From Apostichopus japonicus (Eukaryota; Echinodermata; Holothuroidea; Aspidochirotida; Stichopodidae), in NCBI RefSeq assembly GCF_037975245.1, contig NC_092574.1, forward strand, positions 21,851,713 through 21,915,712: 64,000 nucleotides of DNA, written 5' to 3'. The notes beneath the pieces were generated by a model. It did no database searches, was not told where the DNA came from, and worked only from the letters and a program-made list of their open reading frames with translations. This document shows positions 12,801 to 24,800 of the stretch, in pieces. The number at the start of each line of letters is the position of its first letter. The first letter of the stretch is position 1. Made by a program: the position numbers and the translations under genes.

Positions 12801-15800
12801 CGTTTCTCTGTAGCATAATTCAAAAAGTTTGCTTTCAATGTATTAGTCATTTTAAACTTTCGAGTCTTTTCCTTGTTTCAGGTTTTTACTTGTATTCCTT
12901 GGATCGAGGCTAAATGCCATTGCGAAGAAATTCACCAGCTCCTAATAGAATTAGACGAGGTATGTAAAAGGTGTGACAACATATGTAGAAGGGGGGGGGG
13001 GAGGCTGCATGAACAAAAAAATTGTTGTGGAAAAGCTGCTCCCGACAGAAATCGCCAAAGGAAAATGAAGATTTTTTTTTTCCAATTGATTTCCACTATG
13101 GTGGTGTGGAGGGGGGGCGGGGTGGGGGGGAGAAGGACTGTGATTCAGTTTATCTTTAAGAATGCTTTGTATCAGATTTGTGCAGATTACCCAATGTTTT
13201 TTATACTTAGCATCATCTTCATACTTAAAGGTTAAAGGTCACCAAATATGCTAGAAAATCAAATAATGGCCACTCTCTCTTCATTGTTAACAAGCATTTG
13301 TCTGCCGCCCTCAAGTATTTGTTTCCTCATTGGGTCATTTAATTGTCTATTAAAGTTCACCACTTCTGGTTGTCTGGACGTAGTAAGTAAGAGATTCATG
13401 AATGTATTTTGCGAAACCTTTTAGCCTTCGTCTTCAATGTAATTCTCAAGTCTGGCTTTTGAATTGTGACTTCTATTGCAGGCATCGAAGATGTGTCCGA
13501 AAAGAACAAGATTTCGTGATATTTACAAGATGATCCGAGCTAACACTAGCATTCTACAGGATCATCCCGAGCTTGTTTGTCAGCAGGCTCTCAACGAACC
13601 TGATAAATCCAGCTGTGTCACGGTCGCCAGGAGTTACCTCAAAACAAACTCAGCACAGAGTAAGGTCAAATTGACTAATATGCTATTAGCAACAACTAAA
13701 TGTAGAGATCTAGATCAGTGACACACATGCTTAATATCATTTGCTACACGTGATTACTTTGTTTTAAAGCAGCTTTTTGAGTTGATTTTGATCATTTCTT
13801 ACTTATTTATGTTCAATGTTGTATTCCCAAGACAATAACAGTTGATATTAGCTTGATTAGCCTGAGGTTTGATTAGCAAATAGCAAAAGCAAGATGAAAC
13901 AAAAGTTGGGAATTTTCCACCATGAAATATTCAGATGATCGCATAGTGTAGATAATACAACTCTGATGTCACCATGGATGTCAACATCAGTTTTATCATG
14001 TCCCCAGAATTTCTGAAAAACACATGGCCAACTTACCTAACAACATCGTGAGGATTTTATAACCGCACGTAAAAGTTACTCCTCATCTCGCAGCAATATT
14101 AATTTCGGTGTTTCTCTTTCATCCAGTGTTTTGTCTAGTGAACTTATCCAAAAGCCAATCACCGAATCCAGAGGTCATGACCTTACCACATCCTGCACCT
14201 GTAACAGCGGTGACATTTTCAAAAGATGGTAGCCATGTAGCGACCGCTTCTAGCGACGGCATCGTTCGGGCTTGGATTGTAAGTTGGTTCATGCCATGAA
14301 GAAAACCCCTGATGATGACCTATATATTATAGCACAAGTTAACAGAATACCAAAGTCTGAAGTTTCAATTATAACACAGAGCTTGTAAAAAATCCAAAAC
14401 ATGTTGTAAAAAGGATGTGATCTGAAACACTAAGTCAAGTTCTCTTTTCAGAAAACACCCACAGGAGCAAGTTTTTGGCATTATGATAAAAGTTTTCTTT
14501 TCTGTAATGTAATAAATATACAGCAGTCCAGTCGAAATTCTTTGAAGAATATCGCACCCAAATTTGCTAGGTAGTCAAATAAGTGGTCACTAATGCTCAG
14601 ACTTCAACTAGCTAGTTTATGGTCTCCCCCCAAAGCATGTTGCATTATTTGAAATGTCTAATAGAGCCCTCCCTCTATATGTAGAAATAATTTTAAGGAT
14701 CACAGCACCTAAAAAAAAGTACTTTTGATAACTTCTAGCACTTTGTTAGCATGCTAGAATTTAGGGCCAGAACTGATGACATTGGAATGGGCTATTTTTT
14801 TATTTTGTTTGAATCTCATCCTATATTTTCTCATATTTACAAATAATTATTTTGCATGTCTCCGCACCACTTTCTCCCTTCTACCAACCGCAGCTCTAAA
14901 ACTCCTCCAGTACCCGGTCTTCTCTCTAGCATGGTCAGTTTTAATATTAGCTAAAATCTTTGGAAATAAAGAAACATTGTATAATTCGTTTACTTATTCT
15001 ATTCCTTCTGCCTACATGATTACAATTTTTGTTCCTCGTTTTCATTTTTTACTGTTTTGATTTTATTGTCAGGTGACCAGTGGCATCCTTGAGATAGCGC
15101 ATGAGGCTGAAGCCCTTAGATTGATATGGCCTGGACATTGTCTTTGGCTCGGCGTCCTTACTCCCGGAGGGATCAAGCTGGTTGGACTGGGAAACAGTGC
15201 AGCATACGCCAAAGGTGAGCAAGAAGTCTTTCTCTTCCCTGGCCCTACTTTGCTACAAAACACAATAGATTTATGATGTTACCTTTCATTTGAGATTTGT
15301 CATTTTTTTTTTTTTCAAATTGAAGAGGCAAGAGTGGAAGGGAATCCACGTTAGGTAAAGTAAAAAATTGAATGTTTCATGCCACAGCTTATCATTTAAT
15401 CTTTCTATGTAAATCTTCGTAACGTTCTTCTTAAACTCTGTCGTTATAATATGATTGATTGATCATTTACAGAATTTCTGTTATCTCTCAACGGGGCTTA
15501 GAGATTCAGCCGTTCCATTTGAAGCTTTATTCAATCTGCGTGTAACATTGACTATCTACCAACAATTTAGCTGCCTTTTTTCATTTTCTGTTTTTTTTCA
15601 ATTTATTATCCTTGTTCTGCCCTTTGGGATGCAATATGACAATTTTGACCAAGGACCCTTTAGCTGGGATGTAACTATATTTGGTTATTACTGAGACATC
15701 ATCATATTAACATCGCTTCTTCACCTCCCTGTCTCCTCAAAATAACTCATTATTCCATGATCAGAGCATCTGTGATACTACTTTGCCAATCCTTGATAGC

Positions 15801-18800
15801 CAAACCAAGGATTTTCACAAGAACAAGATATACCCTTGTCAGGCCAATGACAGAATTCATTCCCCTATGTTGTTCCTTTTTATCCCTATGCTGTTCTTAT
15901 AATGATCCTATGCTGTTCTGATGTTGTCCCTGTTTTTTTGTTCCTTTGCTGTCTCTATGCTGTTCTTATATTGACCCTATGCTGTTCTTATGTTGTTCCT
16001 GTGTTTTGTTCCTATGCTGTCCCTATGCTGTTCTTATATTAACCCTATGCTGTTCTTATGTTGTTCCTGTTTTTTGTTCCTTTGCTGTCTCTATGCTATT
16101 CCTATATTGTCCCTAAGCTGTTCGTATTTTGACCCTATGCTGTTCTTATGTTGTTCCTGTGTTTTGTTCCTATGCTGTCCCTATACTGTTCTTATATTGA
16201 CCCTATACTGTTCTTTTGTTGTTCCTGCTTTTTGTTCCTTTGCTGTCCCTATGCTGTTCTTATATTGACCCTATGTTGTTCTTATATTGTCCCTATGCTG
16301 TTCTTATATTGTCCCTATGCTGTTCTTATATTGACCCTATGCTGTTCTTATGTTGTTCCTGTGTTTTGTTCCTATGCTGTCCCTATGCTGTTCTTATATT
16401 GACCCTATACTGTTCTTTTGTTGTTCCCATTTTTTGTTCCTTTGCTGTCCCTATGCTGTTCTTTTATTGACCCTATGTTGTTCTTATATTGTCCCTATGC
16501 TGTTCTTATATTGTCCCTATACTGTTCTTATATTGACCCTATGCTGTTCTTATGTTGTTCCTGTGTTTTGTTCCTATGCTGTTCTTATATTGACCCTATA
16601 CTGTTCTTTTGTTGTTCCCATTTTTTGTTCCTTTGCTGTCCCTATGCTGTTCTTTTATTGACCCTATGTTGTTCTTATATTGTCCCTATGCTGTTCTTAT
16701 ATTGTCCCTATACTGTTCTTATATTGACCCTATGCTGTTCTTATGTTGTTCCTGTGTTTTGTTCCTATGCTGTTCTTATATTGACCCTATGCTGTTCTTA
16801 TGTTGTTCCTGTGTTTTATTCCTATGCTGTCCCTATGCTGTTCTTATATTGACCCTATGCTGTTCTTATATTGACCCTATGCTGTTCTTATGTTGTTCCT
16901 GTTTTTTGTTCATTTGCTGTCTCTATGCTGTTCTTATATTGACCCTATGCTGTTCTTATTTTGTTCCTGTGTTTTGTTCCTATGTTGTTCTCATAATGTC
17001 CCTATGTTGTTCTTATATTGGCCCTATGCTGTTCTTATGTTGTTCCTATGCTGTTCTAATATTGTCCCTATGCTGTTCTTATATTGACCCTATGCTGTTC
17101 TTATGTTGTTCCTGTGTTTTGTTCCTATGCTGTCCCTATGTTGTTCTCATAATGCCCCTATGTTGTTCTTATATTGACCCTATGCTGTTCTTATGTTGTT
17201 CCTATGCTGTTATTATATTGACCCTATGCTGTTCTTATGTTGTTCCTGTGTTTTGTTCCTATGCTGTCCCTATGCTGTTCTTATATTGACCCTATGTTGT
17301 TCTTATATTGTCCCTATGCTGTTCTTATGTTGTCTTTATGCTGTTCTTATGTTGTCCCTATCCTGTTCTTATATTGACCCTATGCTGTTTTTATGTTGTT
17401 CCTGTGTTTTGTTCCTATGCTGTCCCTATGCTGTTCTTATATTGATCCTATGCTGTTCTCATGTTGTTCCTGTGTTTTGTTCCTATGCTATCCCTATGCT
17501 GTTCTTATATTGATCCTATGCTGTTCTCATGTTGTTCCTGTGTTTTGTTCCTATGCTGTCCCTATGTTGTTCTCATAATGCCCCTATGCTGTTCTTATAT
17601 TGACCCTTTGCTGTTCTTATGTTGTTCCTGTTTGTTGTGTTTTTGGCCCTTTGCTGTCCCTATGTTGTTCTTATAATGTCCCTATGCTGTTCTTATATTG
17701 ACCCTCAGCTGTTCTTATGTTAATCCTGCGCTGTTCTTACGTTGTTCCTATATTGTAGGTCAAGTCTTTAAGACCATACCTATCGAACTCGATGCCACAG
17801 CCCGAGCATTCGTACCAAAGAATAACAAACACTTGTTTGTTTATATGATGGGACGTCTGTACATTTACAACATCAATACCGGAGCAGTCATTCAGAAGAA
17901 AGAGATGAGGGTAAATATATAAACGATGTGAAAAAGAATCCAAACACTTAAATTTATTTCTGCTCCTTCCTGTCTCCTCACAACTAGAACACCCTCACTC
18001 TACCCTGTCTGGGATATTCTAGTAACCTATGAACTATGACCTCCTCTAGTATTTGGATCCATTGGGAACTAAAAAACTCCTTTTCATTCTACCACCCAAA
18101 CGGTCTGCTTACATTTTCACATCCCCCCCCCTTTTTTTTTGTGGATAATTCATAATCCTGTTTTATAACCATCAAACCTTCTTTAGCACTGTCGAGGTAT
18201 AATTGCAATCACCACATTGGTCCTGATATTACTGCTGAGTATAAATATTAGATTTGAGTGTTTTAATAGGCAAAATTTGTTAATTATCCTTAGGATTCCG
18301 TAAGTTGTTCTGAAATATGAAAAAACATTTATGTTTTTTTTTGTCATGAGGTACACCTTGCTCAATGCCATCTCTGTAAAGAGTACTTGGGATCTTCTTT
18401 CATGCCCCTCATCCAAGCTCTCCCCCTTCACCACCCCCACCCCTTGCTTAAAATATGATCTATATGCTGTGACCTTCACTCTACAAATCTGTAACAATAT
18501 GTCATATGTATGAAAGTGTGTAGTTTGTTAAGACCTTCCTCCTTTTTTCCCCTATATAATTTTTTTTCCTCTTCTCTTTAGTGTCGTCCATCAACAGTAG
18601 CGTTTGCCCCCAACGGGAAGTTAATGGCAATTGCGTACAGGGCAATTTATCTCTGGGACATCACCAAAGAAGAGGTAAGAAAAATCTATTATTTAATGAA
18701 ACCTGTTGATGTACTTTACAGTATTAAAGTCTTGGAACCTAGACGATCGAAACTGATTCCTAACTTATGACGGTAGATATTAATCGTCCATTCACCCCAA

Positions 18801-21800
18801 CATTGCTTATCTCAATAGACCACATTTTTTTTATATTAAATTTTAAATTTGATTAAATTTGATTATGCTGGTCCAAAAGGGACACTAGAAAATAAACCAG
18901 TCAAAATTGCAATGCATTTATAACTCAACATTTCTGTCAATTTCTTACTTCAAATTTATTAAAGTGACATTTCCACCTTTAATCTTTACTTTCTTTTTAT
19001 GTTTAAGCATGGAATTCTGACTTTTAATATAAGTCACAATTTTGACTTCAAAAGTCAATATTGAAAGATAGAAGGTCAGAACTTTGAAAACCTAGAATCA
19101 AAGGCATTAACAATTAAACTCAAACATTTTAACTCAGCAAACTCTCTTTTTACATATATTGGCCCAGCAAGACTATAAACCTATAAAATAATGTAAGAAT
19201 ATTAATCCACTTTACTATTTGTCAAAGGCAGATCGTAAAGCCTTTGACCTTATCGGTAATAATTTTGAGTCTGGCATTGTCAAATATCATTTTGGAAATG
19301 TCCATTCCCTTCCCTCTCCTCCCCACACTCTCGCTCCCCACCCCCACCCCACCTCCACCCCGCCCACACCACTCCAGATTCAGGCTTTGTATGCTTTAAT
19401 GACTGTGAATCTCCAAAATCTGTGTTGGTGCATCTTTCCATTTTGTTTTTATCGTTGATGTTTCTTTCTGTTTTCAGAAAGGCAAAGTGTTCGAGACAGG
19501 CAAGGCAGACAAAGATTTCAACAATGCGATGTTGGCGTTCTCTAGCGACAGCAAGAGGTTGATGGCAGTGCTTCCGAGTGGAACGTATATTTGGAACGTT
19601 AAAGGCAGCAACGTGAAATGCATCGGCCATCCTTTGTCGTTGAATTGCTCGAGTGCACCTGCCGTTTGTTCTCCCAAATTGGATTTTATTACATCCTTGA
19701 CCAATAAAAATGCAGTAGAGGTAAGAATCATTATGGTAACATTTGCCGTTTTGTCTTTTTTGTCATAACGCCTCTCTCCTCAACTTATTTTTACATGTCT
19801 TCTAACTATTTCTTCTTTTGTTTCAGTTTCTGTAAATATCATTTGATTTGATTTGCCTTCCTAGTATTGTTCTTATGTTCTGTTACAAACTGACAATATT
19901 ATTTTTAGTTTTATTATTATCATTAGGTCAATGAACTCTTCCAGATATCCTGCCATATTACTGCTTAAATCTGGATTTTTTATTAATATTACTATTATTT
20001 TTCATTTTTTTGGGGGGGGTGGTATAATTTGAATTACAATATCTATTGAATCACATTTACTTTTGTAAGAAATGAAACAATTGCAGATTAAAGCATTGCA
20101 ATGTACTGATCACTTTCTTTACATGTTACTTTTTTTTGTATATGTTTATTTGATACTTGTTCACCCTCACTACATTGGGAGGAAACTCATTGCTATATGC
20201 TTCACAAACAATGTATGGGTAAGGGGGGGGGGTGGGGATAGGTGTATTTCAATAATCTTCTCTCTCCCAAACTCTTGGAAGACTGCATTTACTTGTTTCG
20301 TTATAAAGTTCGATCAATTTCTGCAATAGTTTATGTCCTTTTCCCCCAATCATATTTTTTTTCCCACCCCCTTAAATTTATAGAGGGTTAAGCCCATCTG
20401 TAACTATGCTGTTATGTGTCAGTATTTGCTCTACTATAACTCCAGATTGTTTAAACTATTGAAATCATTTGGGATTTTTTTTTCTTTTTCTTTTTTTGTG
20501 TCGAATGGTAGCTTTTGAGGCTCTCACCCAAAACAGAATGGAATGATCTGTTAGGCCACCAGGGTCCAGTCCTCTGTTGTGACTTCTGCATCGGACCAGA
20601 GAAGACCACCCTCATGGTGACGGGTAGTAAGGACAAGAGCGTGAGAATCTGGGACACTTCTGAAGTCAGCGGTCAAGTGGCAGTCAAAATACAGGTTGGT
20701 TGTTTGATGTTCCTTGAATTAAGACAAGTTTTAAAATCAAAAGATTGAATTCTTTTCCCTTATGTCTTAAATACTGCTCAGAACAGTTCTTACAGTTGTC
20801 TCACTATACCTACCTACCAAAGTGAAAATTAGTAAGACAAAGCCATGTCTTTCCTGCCCTCCCCCCCCCCCCCCCCCCTTGCCTACCTCTTGAAAGGCAA
20901 AAATTGCAGTGAGCTGTTGAAGGTTACTGCAGTGAGTAGCTCATGTGGATTGATATTTGTAGATTCAGGGGATGGATCCAGAATTTTATAAAGTAGGGCC
21001 CGCGGCCCTGGGGTTGTTGAAACTAACACCCATGTAGCAGGCTGTGGCAGTCATCCCTCGGATCAAAAGTGACATTTTTAATATTAAATGGTACATTCTG
21101 AGCCATATTTAGACTATAAATGATGTCTATAATTTTGGTCTCAATGCAAGGTAACTACTTTTTGAATTTTTTGTCTGAGATTATTCACCCCATCCCCCAT
21201 CTATTTCCACACCTGGATCTGTGCCTGGGAATAACTTAATTGTTTTGTCTTTTTTCTCTTTTCTGATTCACAGAGACATACAGGCCCAGTGACATCTTGT
21301 ATATTCTCAGGAGATGGAACTAAGGCTGTAAGTGCGAGCGGAGAAAATTTGTTTCTGTGGAATCTTCAAAGTAATCCGCCGTTAGTCTCCAAAGCTCTCA
21401 CTCGTAAACACTCTTGTGGTGAGTCGTCTGGGACCTTTGTCTCGTTGTTGGTGTCTTTCTCTTGCAAAAGACATTTTTTTCGTTAAAAATCATTTTTATT
21501 TCAATTCTATGATTAACGATTGTTCTTCTAAATAAATTAAATTTATCCACATCATGCAAAAATCCTTTTTTTAGTACATGGACTTGTAATGGCTGAACAG
21601 TACCCTTTGGAAAACCGGTCTTTCATCTGCTTGGTTGTAGCTGTTTGCATTTCCAGCTGTTTTCATTCTAACTACCCAATGATCCTGATTTAGCAAACAA
21701 TCGAAGACCCTATGGATCCCACAACCATAGCGTAATCTTCCTTAACCATTTGGAAACTGCAAAAATTTCAAGGTCCTTTTAAAGTCCAATGGTGCATTCC

Positions 21801-24800
21801 ATTTAACATGCACAAAATGATCAGCGGGTCCAACATGTAACAGTACAACCATTTGTGTCACAATGTTGAAACCTTATTGATCTGTATAGGAATAAAGGCT
21901 GTGTGTTTCTGAATATTTTAATGTTCAGATTTTCTTGTCCTTTGCAGAAGGGCTAGACTGTGATGAATCAAAGTACCTCATTTCCATCATGTGATTTTTA
22001 GAGTCTATACCTGTGAGATGATATAGTTTGTTGAGATATGGGTACGGACTTTGTCTGTGTGTCTGAAGACTTATACGATGGTCATAATGAAAGTGTTCCA
22101 AAATGCATATCCATCGTGATGAAATAACAACATGTATGACACAGTTCTAGAGGTATCCCTTCACATAATTTCCCAGATGACTGAGTGAAATTAATCGACC
22201 GTGTGGTTACATTTTTCCCTTTGGGAATTTTAAGTCATGTGCAAGTTTGTCAGAATGAGATCATAAAACTTTCGAACATAAAATCTATATTTGGAAATTT
22301 ATAAGGAGAAAACTTAAAATTGACAATGTTATTAGGAAAACATTTTTATGATATCCTTAGAGCAAACTCTGAAAATACCAGCAAAATATGCCCATGTGCT
22401 GAAAGGGATTATAAAACCAAACTATTATATTGTTCTTATGATGGAGTGAAAGTAAATCGGGTTTTCAGAGTATCGAGAAACAAAGTCACACTCTGGATAA
22501 AAAGGATGATTTTAGGCATTAAATTAATATTGATATGTTATAGACTGTTAACTAAAATGACTGCTAGCAGTCCAGGTTGTATGTCTATACGACTCTTTAA
22601 ATATCTAGTTAGTCTAACACACAGACCATTAGGTCACTTACTCAGATGCAGATGAATTTTAAGGCATCATATAGCATGTATTATTGTTGTTGTTTTTTGC
22701 TAGGAGAAAGGGTATTGAATGTCATCCAAGTGTGCTTTGTCATATATTGTAGTTGCACATATTGTAGTTGAGTTACTAGAATTTATGAAAACAATGGATT
22801 ATCACAAACAATGGATTATGAAAAACAATGGATTATCAAAAACGATGGATAATCAGAAACGTAGATACCTACCTGTATTGATGAGATGTCATCAGTGTCA
22901 AGTTAGCTTTGATAGGATTTGGCAGATTTAAAAGCTGAATATGTTTAAAACTATCATAGCTATAGAATCATTACTAGTACTCAAATCATGTAAAGCGAAT
23001 ATACAACCTAGAGCACATGTGGGTGAAGCACTCAAGCCCAATTTTATCTTCATTATTTGCAGTCTGCAAGGTTTACATAAAGCTATTAATGCAGCCTGTG
23101 GAATTGTATAGTAGGAGGGAAAACATGAATGTGTATTCTGTTTCAAAGCTTGTATGTAGGTCCTATTGCGATAATATATTTTTAACATAACATATGGGCA
23201 ATATGTATGTAGACACTGACTGAACCATGTCTTTCCCATGCATGTGATTAAGACTTTATCCATATTTGCAAAGGGATTATAAAAATCCTTAAAGGCATTG
23301 AAGACTCGCCCCAAATCTAGTGCCACGCTCTGAAAAAGTTCACTTTCCGTTGCTTTCAAATGACGTTTTCTTCTTGTCGCTACAAAATGCAGACAGTAAT
23401 GAAACGTGATACCTTGTTATCTTTTATCTAGATCTGAGATGTCAACGCCGATATATACACTGTGTTGTTGGTATTGACCATAGCTGTATGTATTGATTGT
23501 ACACTAGTGTCTAATTACCAACGTTAGCAAGCTGTGTGTGTATTTTTTAGGATAGATGGTGGTGTCTAACACTTCTGTTACACCTCATTCGAAACTAGGT
23601 CAGATTACCGGCTTGAGACGTTTCTTTGTCCGCGAGTCTTCACACCCTTTAAGTTTCGACGACACAATGACCAGGCACAAAAGGATCCCTGAGGCGCTCC
23701 AGATCAATTTGGTGCTCACCAGTGCCCTAGAGTCAACATAACCCCTTAACCCTATGTATGATCTAGCATCTCTTTGTGACATGATTGCAAGAGATTATTT
23801 TAAATGTATTCACTTCTCTCTTGTATAGTCAGCAAAGGAGTGGCTGCTGTTTCCGAGGATGGCCTCTTCATTGCTGGGATTTGTGGCCGTGGAGGCATGG
23901 ATGTCTGGTGCGCGAATAAACTGATTGCAGAACACAGTCTCAACGCTACAGAATCTGAATCCATGTGAGCTATCTTCATTTTATACTCGCCACATTCGCA
24001 GAAATAAACAAACTTTCTTTTGCCACTTGTGTCAACGTTGTTTTCGTTCTTTTTGCTGCAACCATGTTAGTTTAATTGTCTGTAGTACAGGAAATAATAT
24101 TACCTGGTATAGTGTACTAGCAAGGAACCAGGCATATTTTGATCACTGCTTTGCAGCTAAAAATATATTTTTTCCAAATAAAGTAAGTAATATTCATACA
24201 AACATAAAATTAAAAAATGCTCTACTTGTGTTCTTACTTGAAATGTTACACTAAAGTTCACTAGTGTGGGATGCATCATAGGGAACATTGCTTTGAAAGA
24301 TTTTAAAGTTGATTTACTTAAATGTGACTTTCGTAAAGTTGCAGTTTGCAAGAACCAATTAGCTAGACAATTAATACAACTACCTAAGGACCATGATTGA
24401 TCCCTAGCCACCCCTCCCTCTCCCCCCCTCTTCCCTTTCAAAACAAAACAAATACAATTTGTGGCAAATTATTGCACAATGAAATTTTCCAAATAAAATC
24501 TACAAAACATCTCAGTTTGATATCTCTCCAACAGTCTCAACAACAGAACATGGTCATGGATCAATCAGTTCTATCAATTATAATGTATTGCTATTTAATT
24601 AATTTCATGTCATTGTTTGTATTTTAAAACTTCAAATTTCAGTATACCTGTATTGTACCTTTGATTTACAAGATTTTTAAGTTTGTTTATAAGTAGTGAA
24701 ATTTTGGAACTTACAGAAAAACACCAGCACTATTCACTGTAACAATGCATTTGTAATTAAGCTATATAGCATTATGCTACAGCCAGCTGGGACAATTTTC

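Larger units (their letters stand above)
21419..23828 (+). other. NWD-like intron 24
   Basis: A 2.4-kb intron holding a 17-bp tandem repeat (22789-22860) and a TTAA element (23293-23648). The rest (21419-22780, 22861-23288) shows no recognisable feature. Confidence 0.6.

Noticed and set aside
15990-17676. Long open frames rich in Cys/Leu/Tyr (up to 226 codons) on the plus strand
   Set aside because: They are translations of the 11-bp minisatellite; overlapping frames give the same MLFLCC-type peptide and the region is an intron.
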